48,192 bases of DNA from an uncultured Clostridia bacterium (GTDB lineage: Bacteria > Bacillota > Clostridia > Christensenellales > Pumilibacteraceae): positions 1 to 48,192 of the forward strand of contig CALVUQ010000012.1 of the NCBI GenBank assembly GCA_944363615.1. The letters run 5' to 3'. The notes beneath the pieces are model-generated. The model was not told the origin of the DNA, made no database searches, and was given only the letters and a program-made list of their open reading frames with translations. Position 1 is the stretch's first letter, and each line of letters starts with the position of its first letter. The translations under genes and the position numbers were made by a program. This document shows positions 39,511 through 48,162 of this stretch, piece by piece.

Positions 39511-41334
39511 TTGGGACTCCTTGAACAAATAAATTCACCCGACGATCTGAAAAAACTAAGCGTGAAGGAGCTTTATGTTTTCGCCGATGAGGTCAGATCT
39601 TACATCATGGAAACCGTGCGCAGGCGCGGTGGTCATCTTGCGTCTAATCTGGGCACGGTGGAACTTATTACGGCTTTACATTACGTTTTTGACTGTCCTG
39701 CCGACAAACTGCTTTTCGACGTAGGGCATCAGGCTTATACTCATAAGATTATAACGGGCAGACGCGACGCTTTTTATTTCCTCAGATCCGATGCGGGAGT
39801 ATCTGGTTTTCCCAATGTTTCCGAAAGCGTTTACGATGCCTTTACCACGGGGCACAGCAGTACTTCTCTTTCTTTGGGGGTGGGATTCTCGCGTGCGCGC
39901 GACATACTGGGCCTTGACTACAACGTCGTCTGCGTAATAGGCGACGGGGCTTTTACGGGCGGTATGGCGTTTGAGGCTTTAAACGATATCGGCGCAAACA
40001 AAGAAAAAATGATAATCGTGCTTAACGACAACAAAATGTCTATTTCCAAAAACGTCGGGGCGCTGAACGAGTATTTGGCTAAACTGCGCTTAAGCAAACG
40101 ATATCTCAACGTAAAATACAACGTTAAAAAAGCGGTCAGCGCGCTACCGTTTTTCGGCAATCGGGTTGTTAATTTCCTTGACAGGACAAAGGACAACATC
40201 AAAAAAACTTTATTGCCCGATAAGATATTCGAAAATCTGGGAGTCAAGTATTACGGTCCGTTTGACGGCCATAATATTGCGGAACTGGTAAGTATCCTTA
40301 AAAAACTCAAGGATAAAAATGGCCCCGTTCTTTTGCACGTTCTTACAAACAAAGGAAACGGCGTGCCTGAAATTCTTCATAATCCCGACAAATATCACGG
40401 CGTGACTCCCGAAAACAAGCCCGAAACCGAGATATCTTTTGCGTCCGTGGTAGGCAAAAAATTATGCCGCCTGGCGGAACAGCATCAAAACCTTGTTGCG
40501 GTGACGGCCGCCATGTCCATGGGCACGGGACTTGACGAATTTGCGGTAAAATTTCCTGACCGATACTTCGACGTGGGTATAGCGGAAGAGCATGCCGCCT
40601 GCATGTGCGCAGGGCTAGCCGCCGCAGGAGTCAAACCGTTTTTTGCGGTTTATTCGTCTTTTCTTCAGCGCGCTTTCGACCAGACGCTTCACGATATCTG
40701 TATAGACAAAAGACCCGTTACTCTTTTAATAGATCATGCCGGCGCGGTCAACGGCGACGGCGTAACTCATCAGGGAATTTTCGACATAGGATTCTTATCG
40801 CTTATTCCAAATATGACTGTTTTACAGCCAAAAGACGGCAAAGAACTTGAATCGATGCTTGATTTCGCCGTGGATTTTAACGCTCCTTTAGCCATAAGAT
40901 ACCCTAAATCTTTCAGTTACGAGTTCGACGAGCATACTCCCGTAAACGGACTTAAATGGGAATCTTTGGTTCGTTCGCGCGAAAAGATTTACATTCTTGC
41001 CGCCGGAAACCGAATGATAAAAATCGCTCTTGGCGTAAAAAATGTCAATGTCATAAACGCGCGGGTTTTAAAGCCGCTTGACAAAGAATTTCTGTCGTCG
41101 GTGGAAGACGGTTCGCTTGTAATAACGCTTGAGGACGGCGTTATTCGGGGCGGCTTCGGCGAAAGCGTGGAATGTTTTTACAATTCGGCGGACAAAAGCG
41201 TCAAAGTCGTTAACCTGGGATATCCGGATAAATTCCAGGCCAGAAGCCTTGGTTCCGATATGATGCTCGAAGCGGGCATTACCCAAGAAAATATAGCTGT
41301 AATTATCGCAAAATTTAAAAACACTCGTAAATAA
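39511..41334 (+). CDS. dxs: 1-deoxy-D-xylulose-5-phosphate synthase
   Basis: The thiamine-diphosphate enzyme joining pyruvate and glyceraldehyde-3-P to make DXP, the entry of the MEP pathway. It has 607 residues. The TTG at 39511 follows ispA by 6 bases. Evidence: GGHLASNLGTVELITALHYVFDCPADKLLFDVGHQAYTHKIITGR, FTTGHSSTSLSLGVGFSRARD, GDGAFTGGMAFEALNDIG (ThDP site, GDG...N), HVLTNKGNG, HQGIFDIGFLSLIPNMT, and the C-terminal domain. It is about 20 residues shorter than E. coli Dxs. It pairs with dxr and ispG in the other operon. Confidence 0.97.
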   Translation: MGLLEQINSPDDLKKLSVKELYVFADEVRSYIMETVRRRGGHLASNLGTVELITALHYVFDCPADKLLFDVGHQAYTHKIITGRRDAFYFLRSDAGVSGFPNVSESVYDAFTTGHSSTSLSLGVGFSRARDILGLDYNVVCVIGDGAFTGGMAFEALNDIGANKEKMIIVLNDNKMSISKNVGALNEYLAKLRLSKRYLNVKYNVKKAVSALPFFGNRVVNFLDRTKDNIKKTLLPDKIFENLGVKYYGPFDGHNIAELVSILKKLKDKNGPVLLHVLTNKGNGVPEILHNPDKYHGVTPENKPETEISFASVVGKKLCRLAEQHQNLVAVTAAMSMGTGLDEFAVKFPDRYFDVGIAEEHAACMCAGLAAAGVKPFFAVYSSFLQRAFDQTLHDICIDKRPVTLLIDHAGAVNGDGVTHQGIFDIGFLSLIPNMTVLQPKDGKELESMLDFAVDFNAPLAIRYPKSFSYEFDEHTPVNGLKWESLVRSREKIYILAAGNRMIKIALGVKNVNVINARVLKPLDKEFLSSVEDGSLVITLEDGVIRGGFGESVECFYNSADKSVKVVNLGYPDKFQARSLGSDMMLEAGITQENIAVIIAKFKNTRK

Positions 41335-41348
41335 ACTTATTTAATCCC

Positions 41349-41377
41349 TTGTATAATTATTAGTTATATTGTATAAT
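41349..41377 (+). promoter_or_regulatory. Promoter of nadK-argR-recN
   Basis: TTGTAT (41349-41354), a 17-base spacer and TATAAT (41372-41377). Confidence 0.75.
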
Positions 41378-41421
41378 AATAACGTATTCATGCGCATGCA
41401 ACGACTCGGGAGGTGCGTGAA

Positions 41422-42267
41422 GTGAAAGCAGGGGTGTTTACCAATCTTCATAAGGATAAGGACTTGTCCGTAACGAAAGCCCTTTTGTCTTGTCTTGACA
41501 AAAGAGGCGTTTTCTACTGCCTTGAAAGCGACTTAAAGCAATATTTTGATGGGAAAGAGTACTTTTCTCTGAATAAGCCGTTGGACGTGGATTTTATGAT
41601 TACCGTGGGCGGAGACGGTACGATTTTACGTGTCGCCAAGTTTTGCGCACTTAATCGCATACCTATTGCCGGTATAAATCTCGGTTTTGTGGGCTTTCTT
41701 ACGGAAGAGGAGCCCGACAAAATCGAATTGTTCGTGGATGCTTTGATAACGGGGCGCTTCAAAACGGAAAAGAGGACGCTGTTGGAAGCGGAAGTGGACG
41801 GCGATACCTATCTTGCGCTGAACGATGCCGTTGTAAGCCGCGATTTTGATTCAAGAATGCTTGACGCCGACGTCTTTGTGAATAATGAGTTTGTAGACAG
41901 ATATTTTTGCGACGGCTATATTATAAGCACTCCGACCGGATCGACGGCATATTCTTTAAGCGCCGGCGGCCCCATACTCAGTCCGAATGTGTCCGCGTTT
42001 ATTCTGACGTCGATAAATTCGCATTCGCTGCATACAAGGCCTATTGTGGTATCCGAAAACGATAAAATAAAAATAAAGTTAAGCAAAACGTGCTCGGCAA
42101 ATCTTGTCATGGATGGCGTGGCGTCAAGACGACTTTCGGGATCAAGCGAAATTTATCTTAAAAAATCCGACGTGTTCGTTTCGTTTGTAAGGCTTAACGG
42201 CCACGGATTTTACAACAAACTGCTTACAAAGCTTAATAAATGGGGCCTTACTCAGAAGGAGGATTGA
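41422..42267 (+). CDS. nadK: NAD kinase
   Basis: Makes NADP+ from NAD+ and ATP (or polyphosphate). I chose the GTG at 41422, 8 bases after GGGAGG (41408-41413), which gives MKAGVFTNLHKDKDLS; the GTG at 41413 falls within the site itself. It has 281 residues. Evidence: MITVGGDGTILRVAKF (GGDGT motif) and ISTPTGSTAYSLSAGGPILSPN, then the C-terminal beta-sandwich (SVDG-like, ...VMDGVASRRLSGSSEIYL). It stands where B. subtilis has yqxC; the yqxC-nadK-argR-recN order is common in clostridia, so the usual yqxC seems to be missing here. Confidence 0.95.
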   Translation: MKAGVFTNLHKDKDLSVTKALLSCLDKRGVFYCLESDLKQYFDGKEYFSLNKPLDVDFMITVGGDGTILRVAKFCALNRIPIAGINLGFVGFLTEEEPDKIELFVDALITGRFKTEKRTLLEAEVDGDTYLALNDAVVSRDFDSRMLDADVFVNNEFVDRYFCDGYIISTPTGSTAYSLSAGGPILSPNVSAFILTSINSHSLHTRPIVVSENDKIKIKLSKTCSANLVMDGVASRRLSGSSEIYLKKSDVFVSFVRLNGHGFYNKLLTKLNKWGLTQKED

Positions 42268-42272
42268 CGGAA

Positions 42273-42725
42273 ATGACCAGAAACGCTCGACAAGGTAAAA
42301 TACTTGAACTTATTGACGAAAAGGATATCGAAACGCAGGAAGAGCTTGTAAAGGAACTGCAGAATTCAGGATTCGATGTGACTCAGGCTACAGTTTCGCG
42401 GGACATAAAAGAGCTGGGACTTATTAAAATAAGCACGGACGGCAGACGTCAGAAATACACCAGGGAGCGTACCGATAACACGGTTACGTCTAAATTTACC
42501 GATATGTTCCGTCATTCCGTCGTGTCCGTGGATTACGCCATAAATATCGTCGTCATAAAAACGCTTTCGGGAAGCGCAAATGTTGCGGGGATGATGGTGG
42601 ACAGAATAAAGAATTCTTCCGTATTGGGTTGCGTGGCGGGCGACGATACGGTTTTTGCCGTATTGCGCGACAAACAGTCTGCGGAGGAACTTACAGAGAA
42701 ACTCAGGGAAATTGCCTTCGATTGA
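42273..42725 (+). CDS. argR: Arginine repressor ArgR/AhrC
   Basis: Hexameric arginine-sensing regulator. I chose the ATG at 42273 (MTRNARQGKILEL), preceded by AGAAGGAGG (42254-42262); the extension from 42240 is the shifted end of nadK. It has 150 residues. The N-terminal winged helix has RQGKILELIDEKDIETQEELVKELQNSGFDVTQATVSRDIKELGLIKI (the typical TQATVSRDIKEL recognition helix). The C-terminal oligomerisation and arginine site has SANVAGMMVDRIKNSSVLGCVAGDDTVFAVLRD (the GDD motif). No ARG boxes or arg genes are visible in the window. Confidence 0.96.
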   Translation: MTRNARQGKILELIDEKDIETQEELVKELQNSGFDVTQATVSRDIKELGLIKISTDGRRQKYTRERTDNTVTSKFTDMFRHSVVSVDYAINIVVIKTLSGSANVAGMMVDRIKNSSVLGCVAGDDTVFAVLRDKQSAEELTEKLREIAFD

Positions 42726-42742
42726 GAAGGGGACGGAAGAAA

Positions 42743-44458
42743 ATGTTGATTAAACTTACTGTCAAAAATTTTGCGCTTATTTCCAAGCTGGAGCTTGAAT
42801 TCGGAAAAGAACTCAATATTCTGAGCGGGGAGACCGGCGCGGGAAAATCCATTATCGTGGATTGTATAATGTTGCTTGCGGGCGGCAGATACGATAAAAC
42901 AATGCTTCGTTTCGGGGAAAGTTCAGGTTTTGTCGAAGGCGTTTTTTCCGTGCCCGAAAAAATTTCCGCTGCGCTTAAGGACTTTATAAGTGACGACGAT
43001 GAAGAAATAATAATTTTCAGACGTTTTAATTCAGACGGCAAGAACGAAATAAAAATCAACGGAAGAAGTGCTACTGTAGCCATGCTTAAGGAGATTTCTT
43101 CGGGTTTAATAGATATTTGCGGGCAAAATGAGCATCAATCTTTGGCAAATGTGACAAATCATATCAAAATTGTAGATTACTATGCCAGACATAGCACTTC
43201 GGAGTTATTGAAAAATATAAACGTAAACTATATAAAATTGCGTGAAGTCAATTCAAAGCTTGAAGAAATCGGCGACGCGAAATCCCGTGCGCGAAATCTT
43301 GACGTTTATAAATTTCAGCTTGAAGAAATAGATCGCGCCAAATTAAAACCCGGCGAGGAAGAAGAGCTTTCGTCTGCGCGTAAACGCTGCTTAGGGGCTG
43401 AAAAAATCGCTTCTGCTTTGTCCGAAGCTGCAGGCTTTTTATCCGATTACTCAGATGGAATGTCTATGGAAGAACTTCTTGAGGATGCGGAAAGAAAACT
43501 TTCGTCGGTGGCGGGATATGATCCGCGCTATTCTGAATGGGCGGACAGAATAAAGTCCGTGGCCATAGAAGTGGAGGATCTTGCCGAATCTATTACGGAT
43601 GAACTCTCTTCGTTGGACTTTGCTCCCGACGAGTTGGACGCATTGGAAAAAAGACTGGATACAGTACGGAATATTACACGTAAATACGGCGATTATGACT
43701 CCGCCATGTCTTTCAGGGCGGAGCTTGTAAAGAAAATAGACGAAATAGAAAACGCGGAAGATTATTATATCAAATTGACTAAGGAAAAGTCGGTATTGGT
43801 TAAAAAGCTTTTCGGTGATTCCGTTTTGCTTTCGGAAGAAAGAAGAAAAGCTGCGAAAAAGTTGGAAATTTCCGTAGTGAAAGAACTATCCGAACTGGGC
43901 ATGGCTAATTCTGTTTTTGAGGTTAGGTTCGACCCGTTGCCCGATCCGGCTTCTTGCGAGCCTTTAATTTCCCCGACGGGAATGGATAGAGTGGAATTTT
44001 ATCTCAGTCCTAACGCCGGACAGCCGCTGAAACCTCTTGTTAAAATTATTTCGGGAGGTGAACTTTCGCGACTGATGCTTGCGTTAAAAGTCGTCTCTTC
44101 AAGTGTGGACGATACGCCAACGGTTATTTTCGATGAAATCGATACGGGCATCAGCGGTAAAATCGGTACTGAAATAGCAAAAAAACTTGCGCGCCTTGCC
44201 ATCAGACATCAGCTTCTTTGCGTTACGCATCTTCCGCAAATTGCCGCAATGGCTGACACTCACTACTTTATCGACAAGTTTACCGAGGACGGACAAACCT
44301 ATACGCGATTGACCTTGCTTGACGAAAACGCGTCCATAGAGGAAGTTTCTCGTCTTTCGGGTGCCAAGGATATCAGCAGCGAGGCATTCAAAAATGCTGC
44401 TCAGATGAAAAAGTGGAGCGACGATTATAAAGCTTCTATAAGAGGTGAAGTTAAATAA
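42743..44458 (+). CDS. recN: DNA repair protein RecN
   Basis: SMC-like ATPase acting at double-strand breaks. I chose the ATG at 42743 (MLIKLTVKNFALISKLELEF); the reading from 42629 is the tail of argR in another frame. It has 571 residues, normal. Walker A GETGAGKS (29-36) and QNEHQSL (signature near the hinge), two coiled coils, then the ABC signature SGGELSRLMLALK, TVIFDEIDTGISGKIG (Walker B) and the H-loop VTHLPQIAA. GAAGGGG (42725-42731) precedes the start. The terminator at 44647-44680 closes the operon. Confidence 0.97.
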   Translation: MLIKLTVKNFALISKLELEFGKELNILSGETGAGKSIIVDCIMLLAGGRYDKTMLRFGESSGFVEGVFSVPEKISAALKDFISDDDEEIIIFRRFNSDGKNEIKINGRSATVAMLKEISSGLIDICGQNEHQSLANVTNHIKIVDYYARHSTSELLKNINVNYIKLREVNSKLEEIGDAKSRARNLDVYKFQLEEIDRAKLKPGEEEELSSARKRCLGAEKIASALSEAAGFLSDYSDGMSMEELLEDAERKLSSVAGYDPRYSEWADRIKSVAIEVEDLAESITDELSSLDFAPDELDALEKRLDTVRNITRKYGDYDSAMSFRAELVKKIDEIENAEDYYIKLTKEKSVLVKKLFGDSVLLSEERRKAAKKLEISVVKELSELGMANSVFEVRFDPLPDPASCEPLISPTGMDRVEFYLSPNAGQPLKPLVKIISGGELSRLMLALKVVSSSVDDTPTVIFDEIDTGISGKIGTEIAKKLARLAIRHQLLCVTHLPQIAAMADTHYFIDKFTEDGQTYTRLTLLDENASIEEVSRLSGAKDISSEAFKNAAQMKKWSDDYKASIRGEVK

Positions 44459-44770
44459 AGTTTATTTGGTCGCCGGTTGCTTTGTTTCTAAATAAATTTT
44501 GTTTCAGTAATCTGTTGCGTGATTGCTTCTTTTTTGGGTTGATTGAATCGATTTTATATGTCTTTTTACTTAAAAGTTAACTGCCGTACTTAATTTCAAA
44601 TCGTCGTTGTCTTAATAAATATTATTTATTCTGCCGCGTATTGATTAAAAACACCTTTAAAATGGGTGTTTTTTTATTTTTATTGAATTAAAGGCGGCTA
44701 AAAAAATTTCCTCTATTTGTAATTGTTATTTAAAGAATAATTCGACTTTTGGCAATCTAAACTAAAAAGT
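44459..44770 (+). other. Intergenic region recN to spoIVB
   Basis: 312 A+T-rich non-coding bases. It contains one terminator (44647-44680). spoIVB in known spore formers is read by sigma-F and sigma-G in the forespore, but I could not find a convincing match to those patterns. Confidence 0.6.
44647..44680 (+). terminator. Terminator after recN
   Basis: AAAAACACC (44647-44655) pairs perfectly with GGTGTTTTT (44665-44673) across a 9-base loop, followed by TTATTTTT. Confidence 0.88.
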
Positions 44771-45853
44771 ATGAGGCGAATTTTAAATTTAATTTCATTG
44801 CAACTTTTGATTATAATGATTTTCTGCTCTTTGTCCGGGATTATCGTCTCAAAATTTTTAAATTGCGTGGTAGAAGTCGACGCTTATGCTGTTGCGGATT
44901 CTCCTGACGGGAACGGTTCTTATTTATATAAAGTAGTTGAAGAGGAAAATTCTTATAAAAAGAGAGTTTATCTCGGGGGACAGCCCGTTGGTTTTAATTT
45001 AGACCTTAACGGCGTTATGGTTGTCGGATTTAACGAAGTGGATACTCAAGTCGGCTTCGCCGAACTTAAAAGTGATCTTAAGGAAGGCGATATTATAAGA
45101 AAAATAGACGGTGTCAATGTTGACAGCTCGGAAGATATATTGCGTTTGCTGAATTCGGACGACAACAAACAAACTTTTACTTTCGGGATTATGCGCGGCG
45201 ACGAGGCTATGGATTTAAGAATAAGCCCTCTTATAGACAGGGTCAGTGGCGAATACAGGTTGGGTATCAGTGTAAAAGAACAGATAGGCGGTATAGGTAC
45301 CGTTACGTATATAAGACAGGACGGACGTTTTGCTGCATTGGGTCATTCTGTCGGGGCGGGCGGTTGTGCGGACGTTTCGGGAGGACAGGTTTACGGATGC
45401 AAAATACTGGGACTTGAAAAAGGGCGCAGGGGGCGTGCCGGTTCGGTCAAGGGTGTGTTGGATAAGAAAAATCTTTTGGGAACCGTTGAGAAAAATATTC
45501 CATACGGAATTTACGGCAACATCGATAATCCCTGCGGTCAGTTATACGATGTCGGCAGTCGTGATGAAATTGTCTGCGGCAGAGCACAGCTTTATTCTTC
45601 TATCAGCGGCAAACCCGAGTTTTACGATATTGAAATCGTGAAGACCTCGTATCAGACGGAAATACACGAAAAGGGATTGATTGTAAAAGTTACCGATAAG
45701 AGATTGATAGCTTTAACCGGCGGAATAATACAGGGTATGAGCGGCAGTCCTATTATTCAGAATAACAAACTTGTTGGTGCAATTACGCATGTTTTTGTAA
45801 ATGATCCGTTAAGAGGATACGGTATTTATTTGGATTGGATGTTGCAAAACTGA
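44771..45853 (+). CDS. spoIVB: SpoIVB serine peptidase, sigma-K checkpoint signal
   Basis: A forespore-secreted serine protease (family S55) that starts pro-sigma-K processing. It has 360 residues. The N-terminal hydrophobic segment (about 5-31) acts as signal/anchor. A PDZ domain lies about 85-150 (KSDLKEGDIIRKIDGVNVDSSEDILRLL). The catalytic set fits H192 (FAALGHSVG), D309 (VKVTDKRL) and S324 (QGMSGSPIIQNNKLVGAITHVFVNDPLRGYG), the signature of the family. In B. subtilis it precedes spo0A; spo0A is not next here. The sequence is clearly A+T-richer than the preceding operon. Confidence 0.95.
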   Translation: MRRILNLISLQLLIIMIFCSLSGIIVSKFLNCVVEVDAYAVADSPDGNGSYLYKVVEEENSYKKRVYLGGQPVGFNLDLNGVMVVGFNEVDTQVGFAELKSDLKEGDIIRKIDGVNVDSSEDILRLLNSDDNKQTFTFGIMRGDEAMDLRISPLIDRVSGEYRLGISVKEQIGGIGTVTYIRQDGRFAALGHSVGAGGCADVSGGQVYGCKILGLEKGRRGRAGSVKGVLDKKNLLGTVEKNIPYGIYGNIDNPCGQLYDVGSRDEIVCGRAQLYSSISGKPEFYDIEIVKTSYQTEIHEKGLIVKVTDKRLIALTGGIIQGMSGSPIIQNNKLVGAITHVFVNDPLRGYGIYLDWMLQN

Positions 45854-45861
45854 AAAATTTA

Positions 45862-45886
45862 TAGTACTATGTCAGACATAATCATA
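45862..45886 (+). repeat. Odd-centred inverted repeat after spoIVB (copy 1)
   Basis: TATGTC-A-GACATA at 45868-45880 is a perfect dyad around A45874. Its flanks, from TAGTAC before to ATCATA after, match copy 2 (47724-47748). A TATAGT lies just before it (45860-45865). It begins 8 bases after the spoIVB stop. Confidence 0.7.
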
Positions 45887-45916
45887 TTTTATGGGGAGAT
45901 ATACATATAATTTTAT

Positions 45917-46507
45917 ATGAATATTTCCTTGTTTTTGTTTAAAAACGATTTGGCAAATTTCTTAAAGAAAAACATTGCCAAATTTATAGTTGCGGGTATT
46001 TTATTGATTTTAACGGTTATTTTGGCTGTAAGAAATGCTGTGATAACCGATAATATACGCGAATATTTTGAGGAAAAAGGCAGCGCCCTTTACGCCTTTA
46101 TGAGGGGCGACGGGTCGCTTTTTTTTCTGATGTTTACAATTCTCGCGGAATATCTTATACTGCTTCTGATAATTTTATTGTGTTCATACAACGATTTTAC
46201 ATTACTGTTTTCTTTCGGTGTCGTTATATATAAGACGTACGTCGGGATGTTTAATGCAGTTGTGGTTTTAAGATATTACGGTCTTGCGGCTGTTTTCTTT
46301 AATGTGTTATATATTGTTTTTACGATCATGGCTGTCGCTGTATACGTTTGCTATATAACCTACGTAATAAACACTCAGTGTCGTTATCGTTTCGGATTTT
46401 GCGAAGTCAGATCTATTCTGCTTTCAAGCATACCTTTTTATGTGATTTTTCTTGCCTTATATTTGTTGCAGATTCTGGTCATTTGCCTGGGGTGTATCTT
46501 TATTTAG
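45917..46507 (+). CDS. Unrecognised integral membrane protein between spoIVB and the carboxypeptidase
   Basis: A 196-residue protein with about five membrane helices: roughly 24-42 (FIVAGILLILTVILAV), 68-90 (SLFFLMFTILAEYLILLLIILL), 96-118, 122-145 (LAAVFFNVLYIVFTIMAVAVYV) and 170-195. Loops between the helices are short, and a basic patch (KNDLANFLKKNIAK) precedes the first helix. Size, helix number and position in a sporulation block are compatible with SpoIIM, the membrane subunit of the engulfment DMP complex, but I see no clear SpoIIM signature, so I do not assign it. The ATG at 45917 has only GGGGAG 19 bases upstream, an unusually long gap; a stop in frame at 45908 excludes an earlier start. 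Confidence 0.75.
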   Translation: MNISLFLFKNDLANFLKKNIAKFIVAGILLILTVILAVRNAVITDNIREYFEEKGSALYAFMRGDGSLFFLMFTILAEYLILLLIILLCSYNDFTLLFSFGVVIYKTYVGMFNAVVVLRYYGLAAVFFNVLYIVFTIMAVAVYVCYITYVINTQCRYRFGFCEVRSILLSSIPFYVIFLALYLLQILVICLGCIFI

Positions 46508-46560
46508 ATACATATTTTCTCTTCGATTGCAAATATTATTTGTAAACGGGAGAAGAAAAA

Positions 46561-47718
46561 ATGAAAAATAAAAACACTTTTGTGGCAATTTTAATTGCTT
46601 TTACCATTTTGCTGGGCGGCTTGTTTGGTTCGGTGTCTGCAGCTTTTGCGGACGAGACTGTGGATTGCAACGCAAAAGCGGCATTATTGATGGACGGAGA
46701 TACGGGCAAAATCGTATTTGAAAAAAATCCGACCGAAAGATTGCAGATTGCAAGCATGGTAAAAATTATGACCCTTAATATAATATTCGAGGAAATAGAA
46801 AAAGGCAATCTGGATTATGATACGGAGATTGTGGCATCCGAATATGCCACCGGTATGGGAGGATCTCAGGCGTTTTTGGATACAAACTGCGCTTATAAGG
46901 CATCCGAACTCATAAAAAGCATTATTGTAGGGTCTGCGAATGATTCGTGCGTTGCGATGGCGGAACATATTGCGGGTAGTGTGCCTTCTTTCGTGGCGAG
47001 AATGAACGATAAAGCGGAAAAACTGGGAATGAATAACACGTACTTTGTGAATTGCACGGGGTTGCCTGCGCCTAATCAATATTCTTGCGCCGAAGATGTT
47101 GCTGCTATGACCAGGGAGCTTATTTCGCATAATGGTTTTTTCGACTTTTCCAAAATATGGATGTTTGATTTTGTGCATCCCAGCGGAAGAGTGACTCAAC
47201 TGAGTAATACCAACAAATTGGTGCGTTTTTATGAGGGCTGCGACGGAGGCAAAACCGGTTTTACTTCCGAAGCGCTGTCTTGTCTGTCGGCAACAGCAAA
47301 GAGAGGAGATACCAGATTGTTGTGCGTGGTGATAGGTGCGCCTGATTCAAAGACTCGCAATGCGGAAGTAAGTAAATTGTTTAACTACGGTTTTGCAAAC
47401 TTTGAAACCAAAAAGTTCGTTCAGGGCGGGGAGCATTTGCAGGAAAGAGTAAACGTTTCGAACGGAAAACAGCAGGATGTCGGCGCAATAGTGGGGCGTG
47501 ATGTGGTTTTGTTCGGTAAAAAAGGCGAATATAAAGACTGCGTTCTGGAGAAAGAATTTTACGATTGTTCGGCGCCTTTAAAAGCCGGAGATAAAATAGG
47601 AGAACTGAAAGTAGTCAGAAACGGTGAGGTTCTGGAGTCTGCGGATTTACTTGCGGATGGCGACGTTGAGAAGAAAGGATATATGGATATTGTATATGAT
47701 ATGGTTAATAAATGGTAA
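46561..47718 (+). CDS. D-alanyl-D-alanine carboxypeptidase (S11, DacF/DacB type)
   Basis: A low-molecular-weight penicillin-binding protein that removes terminal D-Ala from peptidoglycan stems; likely on the outer membrane face. It has 385 residues. A signal peptide spans about 1-30 (TFVAILIAFTILLGGLFGSVSAAFA, cleavage before DE). The three active-site motifs are S65-M-V-K68 (SxxK), S125-A-N127 (SxN) and K231-T-G (KTG). GGGAGAAG (46548-46555) precedes the ATG. Next to spoIVB it is probably the sporulation enzyme DacF or its equivalent, which trims cortex or engulfment peptidoglycan (inference). Ends with a C-terminal domain as in PBP5-like proteins. Confidence 0.93.
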   Translation: MKNKNTFVAILIAFTILLGGLFGSVSAAFADETVDCNAKAALLMDGDTGKIVFEKNPTERLQIASMVKIMTLNIIFEEIEKGNLDYDTEIVASEYATGMGGSQAFLDTNCAYKASELIKSIIVGSANDSCVAMAEHIAGSVPSFVARMNDKAEKLGMNNTYFVNCTGLPAPNQYSCAEDVAAMTRELISHNGFFDFSKIWMFDFVHPSGRVTQLSNTNKLVRFYEGCDGGKTGFTSEALSCLSATAKRGDTRLLCVVIGAPDSKTRNAEVSKLFNYGFANFETKKFVQGGEHLQERVNVSNGKQQDVGAIVGRDVVLFGKKGEYKDCVLEKEFYDCSAPLKAGDKIGELKVVRNGEVLESADLLADGDVEKKGYMDIVYDMVNKW

Positions 47719-47723
47719 TTATA

Positions 47724-47748
47724 TAATACTATGCCAGGCATAATTATA
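47724..47748 (+). repeat. Odd-centred inverted repeat after the carboxypeptidase gene (copy 2)
   Basis: TATGCC-A-GGCATA at 47730-47742 is a perfect dyad around A47736. Flanks match copy 1. TATAAT lies just before (47722-47727), at the same distance as TATAGT in copy 1. It begins 5 bases after the stop. The two copies differ in the arms by matched changes (GTC/GAC versus GCC/GGC). Confidence 0.7.
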
Positions 47749-47761
47749 ATTTAATCGCTAT

Positions 47762-47803
47762 AAAGAAGCAGGTTTAGAATACCTGTTTCTTTAATTTTTA
47801 AAT
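47762..47803 (+). terminator. Terminator after the carboxypeptidase gene
   Basis: AAAGAAGCAGGT (47762-47773) pairs with ACCTGTTTCTTT (47781-47792), one G-T pair, 7-base loop, followed by AATTTTTAAATTTTT. Confidence 0.9.
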
Positions 47804-48033
47804 TTTTACTTTAATATTGGCACAAAAGGCTTTTAGCACAAACTTAATCAATATGAGTTTTGTTTTAACATTTCTGTTTTTTTTAATCATCTTTAATTTG
47901 CGGTTTAATTTTATTGATCTTTATATGTTCTTTTTATTCCCTAAAAAAGCAGACAAAAAATCAAGGTGAATAAAAGAGGGAATTTGATGGGTTTATGCTA
48001 AACGGGTTAAAAGCTTAATCTGAAGTTTTTTTA

Positions 48034-48042
48034 TGATATAAT
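48034..48042 (+). promoter_or_regulatory. Extended -10 promoter near the window end
   Basis: TGATATAAT at 48034-48042 fits TG-n-TATAAT. The -35 is weak (TTAATC, 48015-48020). The transcript would cross two palindromes: AAACGT-C-ACGTTT (48054-48066) and GTGTTTACAC (about 48072-48081). Confidence 0.55.
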
Positions 48043-48162
48043 GTCGTTTAAGGTAAACGTCACGTTTGCAGGTGTTTACACTGATAAAACTTTACCCGAT
48101 ATCATAACGGAGTCACATTCAGAAGTGTTTATTACCGCATTTTAAATTTATTTTTGAAGTGT

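Larger units (their letters stand above)
47719..48162 (+). other. Non-coding A+T-rich tail of the window
   Basis: About 440 bases without a gene. It contains copy 2 of the inverted repeat (47724-47748), a strong terminator (47762-47803) and a promoter with an extended -10 (48034-48042) followed by two short palindromes. Confidence 0.7.

Noticed and set aside
42629..42742. Upstream start for recN
   Set aside because: Shifted reading of argR; RecN homologues begin at MLIKLTVKNF (42743).
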